Shown here: positions 54,568 through 64,000 of the stretch, one piece after another
How the letters are laid out: every line of letters starts with the position of its first letter
How positions within the stretch are numbered: the stretch's first letter is position 1
NCBI RefSeq assembly: GCF_900104445.1
Contig: NZ_FNJI01000024.1
Location: 1 to 64,000, forward strand
Length of the DNA stretch: 64,000 nucleotides
Source: Desulforhopalus singaporensis
GTDB lineage: Bacteria; Desulfobacterota; Desulfobulbia; Desulfobulbales; Desulfocapsaceae
Direction: 5' to 3'
The notes under the pieces: model-generated
Databases searched by the model: none
What the model was told of the DNA's origin: nothing
Seen by the model: only the letters and a program-made list of their open reading frames with translations
Program-made: the position numbers and the translations under genes

Positions 54568-55098
54568 TTATTTGTCCTTCAACACCTTATTGAGTTCTTT
54601 TGTCAAGTCACCGCTGACATCTACCGCCTTGCTGGCATAGATCACGCCGACCCTTCTATCAAGAATCACCGTGTACCCTTTTTCTTCCCCGTAGGTGTCA
54701 ACTATTTTCTCAAGCGACTTGAGAATAGGCTGCAGTTCCTTGTCCTGCATCGATTTCATCTCATATCGGGCGTCTTCTTTCTTTTCCTGGAGTTCACGTC
54801 CTCTCTTCTGAAGGTCTCTAACTTTTTCAGCTTTTTTCTCTTCAGTCCAGGCCGTAGACTTCTTCATGATCTCATTCTGAAGATTTTTCAGACCATCTTC
54901 TTCAGTCTTGAATTTAACCTCGAATTCCTTCATTTTCTTTTCAAACCGCACCTTCGCAGCTTTGCCGGCGTTACTGTCGAAAAGGATTTTCTGTAAATCC
55001 ATGACACCTATTTTAACATCAGCTGCAAAACCCTGTGTTGCGCTGAACAAAAGCGCCGACAAGGCAACCACGGTCAGTACGGTTTTACCGTATTTCAT
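54568..55098 (-). CDS. OmpH/Skp-family periplasmic chaperone
   Basis: A 176-residue protein: signal peptide (about 1-25, ATQGFAADVK), KIGVMDLQKILFDSNAGK as the family start, then a long charged coiled coil (about 45-120) and a C-terminal beta part. Skp-type chaperones guide outer-membrane proteins through the periplasm. Here it follows pal, 40 bases downstream, not bamA. Confidence 0.9.
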   Translation of the reverse strand: MKYGKTVLTVVALSALLFSATQGFAADVKIGVMDLQKILFDSNAGKAAKVRFEKKMKEFEVKFKTEEDGLKNLQNEIMKKSTAWTEEKKAEKVRDLQKRGRELQEKKEDARYEMKSMQDKELQPILKSLEKIVDTYGEEKGYTVILDRRVGVIYASKAVDVSGDLTKELNKVLKDK

Positions 55099-55138
55099 AA
55101 GTATCTCCAGAAAATGTTCAAGTTATTGTCAGGCTTCC

Positions 55139-55654
55139 TTACGGTACGGCAACAAAGTCGGCACGGCGGTTTTGTGCCCAGGAAAGCTCATCGTGACCAA
55201 AAAGCAGCATTTTTTCTTCACCGTAACTCACGGTGGACAGTTTTGCTTCATCAACGCCGAGATTCATGAGATATTTTTTTGCACTCAGGGCTCTTCTCTC
55301 GCCGAGCGCCATATTATACTCATTGGTTCCGCGGGGATCTGTGTTTCCTTCAATCCTGACAGACAACTCATTATTATTCTTGCAGAATTCAGCGTTTACC
55401 TCGATTCTGGCTACCTGGTCGGAACGGATATCCGAGGAATCAAAATTGAAATAAACCGGCAGCATCCCTTCCGTTGTCCGCCCTTCTCCTATTTCCAGCG
55501 GTTTTGAATCAAGGGATTCCGTCTCCCCCATCGCTTCGCCCTGGTCGACGGCCTTCATCCCCTCATCAGTATCGGTCTTGGACCCACAACCCGATAGGCT
55601 CACAACAGAAGCAAACAACAATACCGGCAACAACATCCTTACACTTTTTAACAT
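55139..55654 (-). CDS. pal: Peptidoglycan-associated lipoprotein (Pal/OmpA-like)
   Basis: A 171-residue lipoprotein with lipobox LSGC (Cys23) and an OmpA-type peptidoglycan-binding domain (VYFNFDSSDIRSDQ, RIEGNTDPRGTNEYNMALGE, RRALSAKKYL). The tolQRAB genes are not present here, so its membership of a Tol-Pal complex is inferred from sequence only. It is followed by ompH. Confidence 0.88.
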   Translation of the reverse strand: MLKSVRMLLPVLLFASVVSLSGCGSKTDTDEGMKAVDQGEAMGETESLDSKPLEIGEGRTTEGMLPVYFNFDSSDIRSDQVARIEVNAEFCKNNNELSVRIEGNTDPRGTNEYNMALGERRALSAKKYLMNLGVDEAKLSTVSYGEEKMLLFGHDELSWAQNRRADFVAVP

Positions 55655-56027
55655 GAATGAACCTCCCGAAGTTCAATAGTTTTTTGGTGGAAATTTTCTT
55701 TGTATAATTCAAAGAATTAAGATTTACAACAGTACATACTGTTGTCGTTGATCCGCATGACAATCGCTCCTAGCAATATATTGCAACGCTATTAAAATTC
55801 AACTTTTTTTTTACATGAAGGCAATATACGCATTTCTTGCCAACTGGTCAGAAATCCTCAGAAACAGAATGAAAAAACCGTAGCCCGGGGGTTGCAATGG
55901 CCGATTTTTCCGCGGATGCCCTTAAAATTACGCTAGTGATATTTATCTTTTCAGTTTATAAAGCGATTAACAAAATTACAGGGTTTTCCCCGCCTGATGG
56001 CGACGATAACAAGATGGAGAGACAATA
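55655..56027. other. Divergent promoter region pal / 56028 gene
   Basis: About 370 bases, AT-rich with several T- and A-tracts near 55680-55840. No gene or clear RNA. It should contain promoters for pal-ompH (left) and the 56028 operon (right). Confidence 0.4.
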
Positions 56028-56450
56028 ATGGCCAAAGTGAATATAAGTCCCAACAGAGCGACTGACCGGACCATCCGGACCATAGATCGCAAACGTGAAC
56101 GGGAAAGAAAGAAAATGTTTTTACGGGCAAAGGACCATGCGCCCGAATTCGCCGCCAAACTCGTGCAGCGGCTCATTGACCGGGAAATCATCGAAACCAC
56201 CTCCGTGTCCGACATCCGTGAAGTTTTCGAAAAGCAGCTGTCGCAACTGGCCTATCTCGAGGATTTCGACCTGCAGATGAAGATCGCCCCGGTACGGACT
56301 CTGGCACAGGACCCCAACGTGGTCAGCCTCTACTTTACCATGTACATTGTAGAAGACCTTATCGAGCACCCGTCAATCCAGGATGTTTTCGGAGACGACC
56401 TGGATATATACCGAGCTGTCGATTCCGTGTTTCGTATACTGCGTGGATAG
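56028..56450 (+). CDS. Unknown protein paired with radical SAM gene
   Basis: A 140-residue, mostly helical protein. The first 30 residues are strongly basic (RTIDRKRERERKK); the rest is acidic. No family recognised. Its TAG stop is directly followed by the ATG of the radical SAM gene, so the two proteins are probably made in step and may work together. Confidence 0.8.
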   Translation: MAKVNISPNRATDRTIRTIDRKRERERKKMFLRAKDHAPEFAAKLVQRLIDREIIETTSVSDIREVFEKQLSQLAYLEDFDLQMKIAPVRTLAQDPNVVSLYFTMYIVEDLIEHPSIQDVFGDDLDIYRAVDSVFRILRG

Positions 56451-57767
56451 ATGAATCATCCGGATACACTGCCTTCGCTCGTATATGCGGACAAAGATGG
56501 AAACATAACCGACTTTCCCGAGCTGGGGATGTGCGGCATGGCCAACAGGGACCACTACCGGCCCGAACTCTCCGAACTCATCCCGCTGCCCCATGGCAGT
56601 GAGCTTTTTACTCTTCCCGGCCGTCTACCCATCGGCTGGGAAAAGCAAGCATCTCAGCCGGTTTTGCTCGACCGGGACCCCTTCAGTCCCGACCATGTGC
56701 TGCAGGCGGTGGCAGCGTTTATCGCACCGGCCCATACCTCTGTCTATTCCAGCAGTTACCAGACTCTTCCCGATGCTCCTACCCTGCCGCTGTTTGCCTA
56801 CACCGCGGTAGGCTGGCACAAGGGGCAGTTTTGGGTTGCCGCCTTTCGCAGCGACAGAGATAAACGGCAGGATGCCGACCAGTACGACCAGGCCGATGTC
56901 ATTGACAGGACCCGCAGAATGCTCAAGCAGTGCAGCGACAACCGTCTGGTACAGCATCTTGGGAAATGTTGTCTGACGTATGGCTGCCCGGCGGCGAGAA
57001 ATTATTTTTTACGAAGGTGGGAGGCCCCCCTGCCTACATCGCCTTCGTGTAACGCAAGGTGCCTAGGGTGCATCTCATTGCAGGAATCAGGCTGCTGTCC
57101 TGCGACCCAGGACAGAATCAAATTTGTCCCGACCCCGAAAGAGATCTGTGAAATGGCTGTTCCCCACCTGGACAATGCGGAGAACCCGATCGTAAGCTTT
57201 GGCCAGGGCTGCGAGGGAGAACCTCTCCTCCAGGCGGATGTCATTGAAGAAGCGATAAAAAAGATACGATCCAAGACCGCAAAAGGAACCGTCAACCTTA
57301 ATTCCAATGCCAGTCTTCCAGGTAAAATTGCAAAACTGGCCAAATCAGGTCTTGATTCCTTGCGAGTCAGTCTCAATTCAGCGCAGGCTGAATATTACAG
57401 CCGATATTACCGCCCCAAAAACTACTATTTTTCGGATGTGCTCCAATCGATCGACCGCATGAAAGATGCAGGTGGGTTCGTATCACTGAATTATTTCATT
57501 CTACCCGGGTTCAGCGACAGTGAACCGGAATTCGATGCGCTTTGCACCCTTATCCGCAATCACAGCCCCGACCTCATCCAGCTGCGCAACCTCAATATGG
57601 ACCCCGAATGGTATCTGGATACTCTCAATTTACCTGAAAAAACGCATGCTTTCGGTATTCGCCAGTGGCACCATCTGCTGCAGATTGAATTTCCCCGGCT
57701 GCGATTCGGCTACTTCAACCCGCAGGTAAATCCACAGCATATCTCCGACCGGACCTACCAATCCTGA
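56451..57767 (+). CDS. Radical SAM protein
   Basis: A 438-residue protein. An N-terminal part of about 200 residues (GMCGMANRDHYRPELSELIP) precedes the radical SAM core at SPSCNARCLGCISLQ (C-x3-C-x2-C), with FGQGCEGEPLLQADVIEEAI and SLNSAQAEYYSRYYRPKNYY downstream. It has extra cysteines (CCPATQ, CCLTYGCP) that could hold another cluster. Substrate unknown. Confidence 0.87.
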   Translation: MNHPDTLPSLVYADKDGNITDFPELGMCGMANRDHYRPELSELIPLPHGSELFTLPGRLPIGWEKQASQPVLLDRDPFSPDHVLQAVAAFIAPAHTSVYSSSYQTLPDAPTLPLFAYTAVGWHKGQFWVAAFRSDRDKRQDADQYDQADVIDRTRRMLKQCSDNRLVQHLGKCCLTYGCPAARNYFLRRWEAPLPTSPSCNARCLGCISLQESGCCPATQDRIKFVPTPKEICEMAVPHLDNAENPIVSFGQGCEGEPLLQADVIEEAIKKIRSKTAKGTVNLNSNASLPGKIAKLAKSGLDSLRVSLNSAQAEYYSRYYRPKNYYFSDVLQSIDRMKDAGGFVSLNYFILPGFSDSEPEFDALCTLIRNHSPDLIQLRNLNMDPEWYLDTLNLPEKTHAFGIRQWHHLLQIEFPRLRFGYFNPQVNPQHISDRTYQS

Positions 57768-57875
57768 TATTGTTATAAACCCTGGAGTGCTTGTTTTTTC
57801 GTTGGTTTTTTAGTCAACTTAGGATATGCTTTCACATAAGAACATTTATCAGTAACTTAAGCGGAGCTTAAACTC

Positions 57876-58289
57876 ATGGAACAATTACCAAATATGAGGC
57901 TGACCACCCAGAGACAGATTATTCTCGAGGAGTTGGGTAAAGTGACTTCACACCCAACCGCCAACGAGGTTTATGATATGGTGCGTAAAAGACTGCCCCG
58001 TATCGGCCTCGGTACGGTTTACAGAAATCTTGAACTGATGGCGGACAGCGGAATCATCTTAAAACTTGAGGTCGGAGGCACCCAGAAACGTTTTGACGCA
58101 ACGGTTGTTCCCCACTACCATATTCGCTGCAGCGCATGCGGCAGGGTCGACGATGTCGAAATTGAAGTGCAGGACCAGATAAATGAGGAAGCAGAAAAGG
58201 TAAGCAAATACAAAGTACTTGGCCATCATGTCGAATTCTCGGGCATCTGCCAGCAATGCCAGCCGAAAGAATCCGACCCTTACAACTGA
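57876..58289 (+). CDS. Fur-family transcriptional regulator (PerR-like)
   Basis: A 137-residue Fur-type repressor: winged helix with RLTTQRQIILEEL and GLGTVYRNLELMADSG, the metal-binding HYHIRCSACGRVDDVE and a C-terminal CQQC completing the structural zinc site. Lack of a His-rich iron site and the overall length fit PerR, but the metal cannot be assigned. It precedes an SMR transporter by 24 bases. Confidence 0.92.
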   Translation: MEQLPNMRLTTQRQIILEELGKVTSHPTANEVYDMVRKRLPRIGLGTVYRNLELMADSGIILKLEVGGTQKRFDATVVPHYHIRCSACGRVDDVEIEVQDQINEEAEKVSKYKVLGHHVEFSGICQQCQPKESDPYN

Positions 58290-58313
58290 AATACTTTCAC
58301 CGTTACACAGATC

Positions 58314-58643
58314 ATGGGCTACTGGTATCTCACGGTGGCAATAATCACTGAGGTTATTGCCACCAATGCGTTAAAAGCATCCGAAGGATTTTCGAAATTC
58401 TTCCCCAGCGTAATTGTGGTGGTAGGATACGGGGTATCCTTCTTCTGTCTCTCCCTGGTACTGAGAACCATCCCGGTGTCCATTGCCTACGCCGTCTGGT
58501 CCGGCGTGGGAATAGTGCTTGTTGGCATAGTGGCCGCACTTGTCTTTCAGCAGGTTCCCGACCTGCCGGCTATCATCGGTATGTTGCTGATCATAACCGG
58601 AGTGGTGGTAATCAACGTCTTTTCCCGGACCGTCCCCCACTGA
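58314..58643 (+). CDS. Small multidrug resistance (SMR) transporter
   Basis: A 109-residue protein of four TM helices. The essential membrane Glu of the family is in ITEVIATNALKAS (near residue 13), followed by SIAYAVWSGVGIVLVG. This is typical of EmrE/QacE/Sug proteins that export cationic compounds or guanidinium with proton exchange. Cotranscription with the Fur-family gene is possible. Confidence 0.92.
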   Translation: MGYWYLTVAIITEVIATNALKASEGFSKFFPSVIVVVGYGVSFFCLSLVLRTIPVSIAYAVWSGVGIVLVGIVAALVFQQVPDLPAIIGMLLIITGVVVINVFSRTVPH

Positions 58644-58780
58644 ACTAAAGTCCGAAACCGCTGGACATCTCGCGCATGAAGATGGTCTGCAACGCTACAG
58701 CAACATTGAGGAATCAAACAAGGGCAGCCCCATAAAAAGCATGCGGCTTGCACTGCAGAAAACTGTGTTACGATTATAAT

Positions 58781-58822
58781 AAAAACCCGGGTATGACAAC
58801 GCGTTGTCATACCCGGGTTTTT
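58781..58822. terminator. 42-base perfect palindrome, bidirectional terminator
   Basis: The 42 bases are their own exact reverse complement: AAAAACCCGGG at the left end, TTTTT at the right end. It lies between the convergent SMR and tyrS genes, so it terminates both. A stem of about 19 bp with a small loop can form on either strand. Confidence 0.95.
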
Positions 58823-58847
58823 ATTTAATTTTCAAGCAATCCCACTG

Positions 58848-60059
58848 TCACTTGAACACGATCTGACAAAAACGGCGCTTTCCGACCTTTACCAGGATAT
58901 CTCCCTGGGGCTTAATCAGCGTATCGACGTCCGTAACCTTTTCATTGTCTACAGATACCGCGCTCTGTTTTATCATCCGCCTGCCTTCCGAAGTCGATTT
59001 TACCAGCCCGGCATCAGCCAGCAGGTTAGGAAGCAGTACCGGCTCTGTTGCATCACAGCTGTATTGCGGGAGATCGTCCGGCACGCCGCCTTTTCGGAAA
59101 ACTTTCTCAAAGTTTTCTTCTGCGGCAACGGCGGCCTCCTCGGAATGAAAACGGGCCGTCAGTTCTCTTGCCAGCCGTTTCTTCACCTCTTTCGGGTGGA
59201 GAATGCCGTCTTTTACTTTTTGCTGAAGCTCTTCTATCTCCCTGGTGCTCAGATCGGTGAGCAGGGAAAAGTATCTGAACATCAGTTCATCAGACACCGA
59301 GAGCAGCTTGCCGTAAATATTATCGGCCGACTCGGTAATGCCGATATAGTTGCCCAGCGACTTGCTCATCTTGTTGACTCCGTCAAGCCCCTCGAGCAAC
59401 GGCATCGTTATGACAATCTGTGGTTCCTGGCCACGTGACCGCTGCAAATCCCGGCCCATCAACACGTTAAAAAGCTGATCGGTTCCGCCCAGCTCAACAT
59501 CGGCCTGCATCGCAACCGAATCATAGCCCTGGATGAGCGGATACATGAATTCATGGATGGAAATCGGTTTGCCGGTTTCAAACCTGGTCTTAAAATCTTC
59601 TCTTTCCAGCATCCGGGCAACCGTCAGCTCAGAAGCCAGTTTGATCATGTCTATTGAGGTGAGCTTGCTCAACCAGGTGGAGTTAAACGCCACCGTGGTC
59701 TTTTCCGGGTCGAGAATTTTAAAAACCTGCGCCTTATACGTTTCCGCGTTTTCTGCGACCTGCTCGACGGTGAGCGCTTTCCTCGTCTCCGATTTTCCTG
59801 TCGGATCGCCAATCATACCGGTGAAATCGCCGATGAGAAAATGTACATTGTGGCCGAGATCCTGAAAATTTTTCAGCTTTTGCAGCAATACGGTGTGCCC
59901 AAGATGCAGGTCGGGAGCCGTCGGATCAAACCCGGCCTTTACCGTGAGGGGAACCCCTGTTTTTATCGATTTTTCAAGCTTATTTTTAAGCTCTTCCCGG
60001 GAAATGACTTCGACCGCTCCCCGCTCAATCAGCTCTAACTGTTCTTCTACTGATACCAT
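58848..60059 (-). CDS. tyrS: Tyrosyl-tRNA synthetase
   Basis: A 403-residue class I synthetase: HLGH in [17 protein letters not shown] in [11 protein letters not shown], and a C-terminal S4-like RNA-binding domain ([19 protein letters not shown]). The KMSKS spacing and 400-residue length place it in the TyrZ-like class common in this group. It is upstream-flanked by rny. Confidence 0.96.
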   Translation of the reverse strand: MVSVEEQLELIERGAVEVISREELKNKLEKSIKTGVPLTVKAGFDPTAPDLHLGHTVLLQKLKNFQDLGHNVHFLIGDFTGMIGDPTGKSETRKALTVEQVAENAETYKAQVFKILDPEKTTVAFNSTWLSKLTSIDMIKLASELTVARMLEREDFKTRFETGKPISIHEFMYPLIQGYDSVAMQADVELGGTDQLFNVLMGRDLQRSRGQEPQIVITMPLLEGLDGVNKMSKSLGNYIGITESADNIYGKLLSVSDELMFRYFSLLTDLSTREIEELQQKVKDGILHPKEVKKRLARELTARFHSEEAAVAAEENFEKVFRKGGVPDDLPQYSCDATEPVLLPNLLADAGLVKSTSEGRRMIKQSAVSVDNEKVTDVDTLIKPQGDILVKVGKRRFCQIVFK

Positions 60060-60113
60060 CTTCTCAACCCACCTGTTTTTTGAAATACTCCAATAGATAT
60101 TATGCGAAGGGAA

Positions 60114-61679
60114 TCACTTGGCATACTCGACAACCCTGGTTTCCCGTATGACGGTTACCCGGATCTGACCGGGATAGGTAAGTTTTGATTCAATCGCCTT
60201 GGCAATATCCTGACTGAGCAGGGTCGCATCTTCATCCTTGACCTTGTTGGAATCAACTATAATTCGCAGATCCCGCCCGGCCTGAATGGCATATGACTTC
60301 TCCACTCCGTTAAATTCATTGGCAATTGCCTCAAGATCCTCGAGCCTCTTCACGTAACTTTGCAACATCTCCTTGCGCGCCCCGGGTCTTGCGCCGGACA
60401 GGGCATCTGCCGATTGAACCAGAATATCAATCACACTCATCGGCGGTTGTTCTTCATGGTGGGCGCCGATGGCGTAAACCACCTCGTCGGGTTCACCATA
60501 TTTCTTCGCCAGATCCCGCCCGATGATGGCGTGGGACCCTTCGACTTCGTGGTCGACCGCTTTGCCGATATCGTGCAGCAGACCTGCGCGCTTGGCGACT
60601 TTAACGTCAACTCCGAGCTCTGATGCCATTATACCGCACAGAAAAGACACCTCCAGCGAGTGCTGCAATACGTTCTGACCGTAGCTGGTACGGTATTTCA
60701 GCCGGCCCAAAATATTTATCAGCTCAACATGAACCCCGTGGGCACCCACATCGAAAGTCGCCTGTTCCCCAGCCTCACGCATGGTGATTTCCAGCTCCTT
60801 GGTCACCTTATCGACAACCTCTTCAATACGGCCCGGATGGATCCGACCGTCATTAATCAACTGCAGCAGCGCCAGCCTGGCCACCTCACGCCGTACCGGG
60901 TTGAAACCGGATAAAATTACCGCCTCCGGTGTGTCGTCGATGATAATGTCAATCCCGGTTGCGGCCTCGATCGCCCTGATATTACGACCTTCGCGACCGA
61001 TGATTCTTCCTTTCATCTCCTCGCTCGGCAGGGGAACCATTGAGACGGTGCGGTCAGCCACGTAGTCTCCTGCGTACCTGGAAATTGCAAGCGCCAGGAT
61101 ATTCTTTCCCTTTCTGTCCGCTTCAACCTTCATTTCATTTTCGATGCGGGCAAGTCTTTTGGCCGCATCCATCCTGGCTTCGCTCTCCAGGGAATCCATC
61201 AACAACTTTTTAGCTTCGTCCTCGGTTATACCAGCCACCTTCGACAGCTCGTAACGTTTTTGCGCCAGGAGTTGGTCAATTTCCTTATGCTTTTCCTGCC
61301 ATTCGACCTCTTGTGCCTGCAGTCTCCGCTCGCTGTTGTAGATTTCGGTCTGCTTCCGGTCAAAATTGTCCCACTCGCGCTTGAGACTGTCTCTTTTCCT
61401 TTTCAGTTGTTTCTGCTCGTCGCGAAGCTCGTCCCGCTCAAGGCTCAACTCCTCTTCAAGGGCCTGCTTGACCTGATAAGCAGCCTCTTTGCTTTGCAGC
61501 AGCGCCTCTTTTTTCAGCTGCTCTGCTTCGACAATGGCATTTTCGATTATCTGCCTGCTCTGTATTTTTATATTTTTTTCATTGCCTTCAACGATCACTT
61601 TTCTCAGCACGAACCCGAGCAGAGAACCGCCGACCAAACCCAGAGCGGCAATGACAAACGGATGGGATGATAAATCCAT
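60114..61679 (-). CDS. rny: Ribonuclease Y
   Basis: A 521-residue membrane-anchored endoribonuclease. An N-terminal TM helix ([18 protein letters not shown]) is followed by a long coiled coil (about 45-170), a KH domain ([17 protein letters not shown]) and an HD domain with [20 protein letters not shown]. It initiates mRNA decay. I chose the ATG at 61679. The frame extends 22 codons upstream. Confidence 0.96.
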   Translation of the reverse strand: MDLSSHPFVIAALGLVGGSLLGFVLRKVIVEGNEKNIKIQSRQIIENAIVEAEQLKKEALLQSKEAAYQVKQALEEELSLERDELRDEQKQLKRKRDSLKREWDNFDRKQTEIYNSERRLQAQEVEWQEKHKEIDQLLAQKRYELSKVAGITEDEAKKLLMDSLESEARMDAAKRLARIENEMKVEADRKGKNILALAISRYAGDYVADRTVSMVPLPSEEMKGRIIGREGRNIRAIEAATGIDIIIDDTPEAVILSGFNPVRREVARLALLQLINDGRIHPGRIEEVVDKVTKELEITMREAGEQATFDVGAHGVHVELINILGRLKYRTSYGQNVLQHSLEVSFLCGIMASELGVDVKVAKRAGLLHDIGKAVDHEVEGSHAIIGRDLAKKYGEPDEVVYAIGAHHEEQPPMSVIDILVQSADALSGARPGARKEMLQSYVKRLEDLEAIANEFNGVEKSYAIQAGRDLRIIVDSNKVKDEDATLLSQDIAKAIESKLTYPGQIRVTVIRETRVVEYAK

Positions 61680-62460
61680 GGTGCGAATCCTGTTGGTAAT
61701 GATAGACACAGGAAGGAGGTGGGAGGAACTAACAGGCTGCGGCACAAAGTGAGATCTGGAACAAGGGGCAGGCCATCATACAGCCACACAAATCCGGGCA
61801 CAGTACCAGTATGAATCCGTGTCTGCGTAACTGCTGGATCCCAGCGTCTACCGCTCAACGGATACCGTGCTTTATATACAACATATACAACAACAGTTGG
61901 GAATTTGCTGTTGCCTGCCTCTTATCTGTTTTTCAGGCGATATTGTGCTGGTATCCATCTATAAAATAACTGCAACAAGAGTATTGCTCAGGGCAGCTTA
62001 TCGGCAATGTTATTTACAAATCAATCTATATACCAGAAATACCGTCTAAATTATAAACCACCGTCTTTCCAGGAACGATTCTGCAGGCGGGGTGTTCCAG
62101 GCACCTTGATGATCATACCGGTACCTGTTTTATCTCAAAAAGCGGCTGTGCTTTTGCTCTGTTTTTCGTATCTCGTTCCGCCGGCACCTACCTTGCCGGG
62201 GTCAATCTTCATTTATATTTAACCGATTTAATCGGTATTTCCGTCAATACCTGATAAGCCAAATCGGGTAGCAAAATTTGTTATCCCTACTGGTTGGAGT
62301 TCTATAAAATATAATCCCCACACTGCCGTGTCACCAGGAAAGTTAAACCTATTTTCATAGGTGGGCAGCTTCTTGAAAATTGCAGGAAATTCGTCGATGC
62401 GATTCTCCATTCATGGTCAGTGGAAGTACCCTTTTTTTTTAACAGTTGGCTCAACACACA
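61680..62460. other. Non-coding stretch upstream of rny
   Basis: About 780 bases with no convincing gene. On the minus strand, GCACGGTATCC (61874-61864) can pair with GGAT and TACTGTGC about 60-70 bases downstream in that direction, so the rny leader may be folded. No terminator or known RNA identified. Confidence 0.4.
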
Positions 62461-62474
62461 CTGAAGATCACCAA

Positions 62475-62648
62475 CAGTGCAGGGAATATTTTATGCTCCG
62501 GCAATATTGCAAGCCGGACGAAATTCTCATTCCGTCTGCTTCAGATAACGCTTTCTCCTATTGCTCCTTGGACCACCGGAGATTACTCACCTCACAGTCC
62601 GGCAGCAGGAGCATTGTCAATTTCATCAAGTTCCCTGAGTCTCTAATA
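62475..62648 (-). ncRNA. ssrS: Structured RNA candidate, 6S-like
   Basis: Between zapA and rny on the same strand, three sets of distant complementary segments nest into one rod. CAGGGAA (62637-62631) pairs with TTCCCTG (62486-62480), ATGCTCC (62614-62608) with GGAGCAT (62499-62493), and GCCGGAC (62603-62597) with GTCCGGC (62519-62513). The apical part can form CTCC...GGAG. A TATACT (62660-62655) sits where a -10 box should be. Size (about 175 bases), rod shape and position after zapA fit 6S RNA. Sequence identity to known 6S RNA could not be checked. Confidence 0.45.
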
Positions 62649-62703
62649 GATAAGAGTATAGCAGACTTTATCGGTAAACTAAATATAATTATCCAGGGAA
62701 GTT

Positions 62704-63003
62704 CTATTCATTGATCAGCCGTGCGCGAATTTCATCGTTCAGGCGCGCCAGCCTCTTTTCCGAATCCCTCCTGAAGGCGTCAAATTCATCTTCCAGCCGG
62801 ACATATCTCGACGCAATATTCAAACACGCAAGGACCGCAACTTTGCTTACCGGCAAGGTTCCGGCACTGCGGTTGGGTTTTGTTTCAACCAACTGCTTCA
62901 CCAGGGAGAGGATACGGCGCATCTCTTCTTCGGTGGCGGCAGTATAAAATTTAAACTCTTGCCCCAACAATTCAATTTCAATCAGTCTCTCACTGTCCGC
63001 CAT
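62704..63003 (-). CDS. zapA: Cell division protein ZapA
   Basis: A 99-residue ZapA, binding FtsZ and supporting Z-ring bundling. IEIELLGQEFKFYTAATEEE and VSKVAVLACLNIASRYVRLE followed by a short coiled coil match the family. I chose the ATG at 63003. A TTG six codons earlier is less likely. It follows the ZapB-like gene. Confidence 0.92.
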   Translation of the reverse strand: MADSERLIEIELLGQEFKFYTAATEEEMRRILSLVKQLVETKPNRSAGTLPVSKVAVLACLNIASRYVRLEDEFDAFRRDSEKRLARLNDEIRARLINE

Positions 63004-63089
63004 GCCGAACCATACCTTCAAGCCTGGGTATCCCGAAACAGGTCGGGAAACGGAATCAGAACGTCAACCTTCTGTCGTTCCGGCTCATT

Positions 63090-63470
63090 TTATTCGGACA
63101 TGGAAAAAAGGTTGTGCTGCACCCGCCCTTCTTCACCTTCCTCATTATGAATCTCTTCCGTGGTGTCAATCTCGTCAACTATTTCGTCGACCGCACCAGC
63201 CTGGTCGTGGAGCTGACTCTGGTCGAAATCATCGTCATCATTTGACAGTTCCCAGTCCTCAATCTGCTCGACCAGCTTGTTGACCCGGGAGCTGATCTCT
63301 TCTCTTTCGGTATCCTTTGACTCGATTGTACTCTCGAGTTCTCTTATATATTCGTTTGCATCAGCTAATTCCGTAACCAACTTTTCCTTTACCGCCTTCA
63401 GTTCGGTGAAATTGTTCAGCAGCTTCTGCACGAATTCTTCAAGCCTTGCCAATTCGTTATCTTTTGTCAT
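63090..63470 (-). CDS. ZapB-like coiled-coil protein
   Basis: A 126-residue acidic protein: a coiled coil from about residue 5 to 75 (LEEFVQKLLNNFTELKAVKE, NEYIRELESTIE), then an unusually acidic tail (NDDDDFDQ, VDEIDTTEEIHNEEGEEG). It is larger than E. coli ZapB (81 residues), but place and shape suggest a Z-ring partner of ZapA. I chose the ATG at 63470 behind AAGGAG. Confidence 0.75.
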   Translation of the reverse strand: MTKDNELARLEEFVQKLLNNFTELKAVKEKLVTELADANEYIRELESTIESKDTEREEISSRVNKLVEQIEDWELSNDDDDFDQSQLHDQAGAVDEIVDEIDTTEEIHNEEGEEGRVQHNLFSMSE

Positions 63471-63629
63471 TTCAGGTTGCTCCTTCATTGATAAGCAATA
63501 GCATCGGCAGATTAACCGCTTGGCGGCGCTTCGACGAGCGGCGCGACCGGTGGGGGAAAATCTGCCAGTAGAGGTCTTCATATATTTGCCAAGAAAATAT
63601 ACCATGCCCCCTGCTCACCGCAACTACTA

Positions 63630-64000
63630 TCAGATTCTTGAGTAACTCCAGCTAAGCGGCCTGGCATTATCATAGGGCATGTAACCGTGAAAAACTCTGG
63701 GATCGCCGTCAAAAACCAGCGGCAGAAAAAATCGGTCTCCCTCCCACATAGGCAGATTCATAATCTCTTCGAGATCAACCCAGACAAGATCGCCTTCTTC
63801 ATTGCTAGTTTTCGGATCACCGCTGAATTTCTTCACGAGATAGATAAACCCGAACCAGTCCTCTCCGTTGGGCCCGAAGCCGGTCCAGTTTATGGTTCCC
63901 CGCAACAGTGTCTGCTCACACCTGATACCGGCCTCTTCGTAAATTTCACGGCAAAGGCAGGAGTAGATATCCTCATCCGGCACCATTTTGCCGCCAAGAC
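63630..64000 (-). CDS. Nudix hydrolase, N-terminus beyond the window
   Basis: The visible 123 codons contain a complete Nudix box, G-x5-E-x7-REIYEEAG, just after LGGK at the window edge. The C-terminal half (GFIYLVKKFSG, WEGDRFFLPLVFDGDPRVFH) resembles MutT-like 8-oxo-dGTP diphosphatases. The start is outside the window. Substrate not certain. Confidence 0.85.
   Translation of the reverse strand, partial: LGGKMVPDEDIYSCLCREIYEEAGIRCEQTLLRGTINWTGFGPNGEDWFGFIYLVKKFSGDPKTSNEEGDLVWVDLEEIMNLPMWEGDRFFLPLVFDGDPRVFHGYMPYDNARPLSWSYSRI

Noticed and set aside
61690-61874. rny leader as 6S RNA
   Set aside because: Pairings are weaker than those of the stretch just after zapA, and it is close enough to rny to be its leader.
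1-64000. tRNA, rRNA, tmRNA, CRISPR arrays, prophage or origin
   Set aside because: No cloverleaf, repeat-spacer array, phage gene or DnaA-box cluster noticed on either strand by eye.

Overview
The window looks like a piece of a chromosome from a respiratory, diderm, anaerobic bacterium of the Desulfobacterota (Desulfobulbales-like). The inference rests on gene content. There is a periplasmic nitrate reductase cluster in the order napM-A-D-G-H, as known from Desulfovibrio. Other pointers are multiheme cytochromes, NrfC/NrfD-type modules, futalosine-pathway menaquinone genes (mqnB, mqnD), a two-CW protein, and a large PEP-synthase-like protein with receiver-like domains. LolA, OmpH and Pal indicate an outer membrane. 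No rRNA, tRNA or CRISPR was seen.

Layout. 1-210: end of an insertion sequence. 0.68-1.66 kb: two universal stress proteins. 1.9-4.9 kb: ADP-forming acyl-CoA synthetase coupled to an enoyl-CoA hydratase. 5.7-7.2 kb: a small secreted protein and a lipocalin-like protein. 7.5-9.8 kb: a decayed catabolic locus (D-aminoacylase, GltS-type symporter, IclR regulator). 10.2-16.7 kb: GntR regulator, rarA, membrane protein, AmrS-type radical SAM, bpt and gdhA. 16.7-21.9 kb: a 1016-residue PPDK-like protein and a BCCT transporter. 22.9-29.3 kb: XRE/two-CW protein, mobA, mqnD-mqnB, queA, FmdB zinc ribbon, murI and lolA. 29.3-38.3 kb: RiPP-type radical SAM enzyme, S1 protein, MFS transporter, hybrid histidine kinase with a periplasmic binding protein, pyrC and two envelope proteins.

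38.9-51.8 kb is the most interesting part. An operon (tetraheme cytochrome, NrfC-like ferredoxin, NrfD-like membrane protein, octaheme HAO-family cytochrome) lies downstream of napMADGH. Both are transcribed leftwards. A two-component system follows, transcribed rightwards. It consists of a membrane histidine kinase whose sensor domain carries a c-type heme motif, and an NtrC-type sigma-54 activator with GAFTGA. Upstream of both the nap and the octaheme operons I see the same arrangement: a GG-N10-GC sigma-54 promoter preceded by two copies of a palindrome related to GTTACC-N4-GGTAAC, with centres 32-33 bp apart. My reading is a self-contained nitrate-to-nitrite-to-ammonium respiratory module, with a heme-based sensor controlling both steps through sigma-54.

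51.8-64 kb is mostly housekeeping: yicC-remA-gmk-rlmB, pal-ompH, an unknown gene with a radical SAM partner, a Fur-family regulator, an SMR transporter, tyrS, rny, zapA with a ZapB-like coiled-coil protein, and a cut Nudix gene. A structured RNA candidate resembling 6S RNA lies between zapA and rny.
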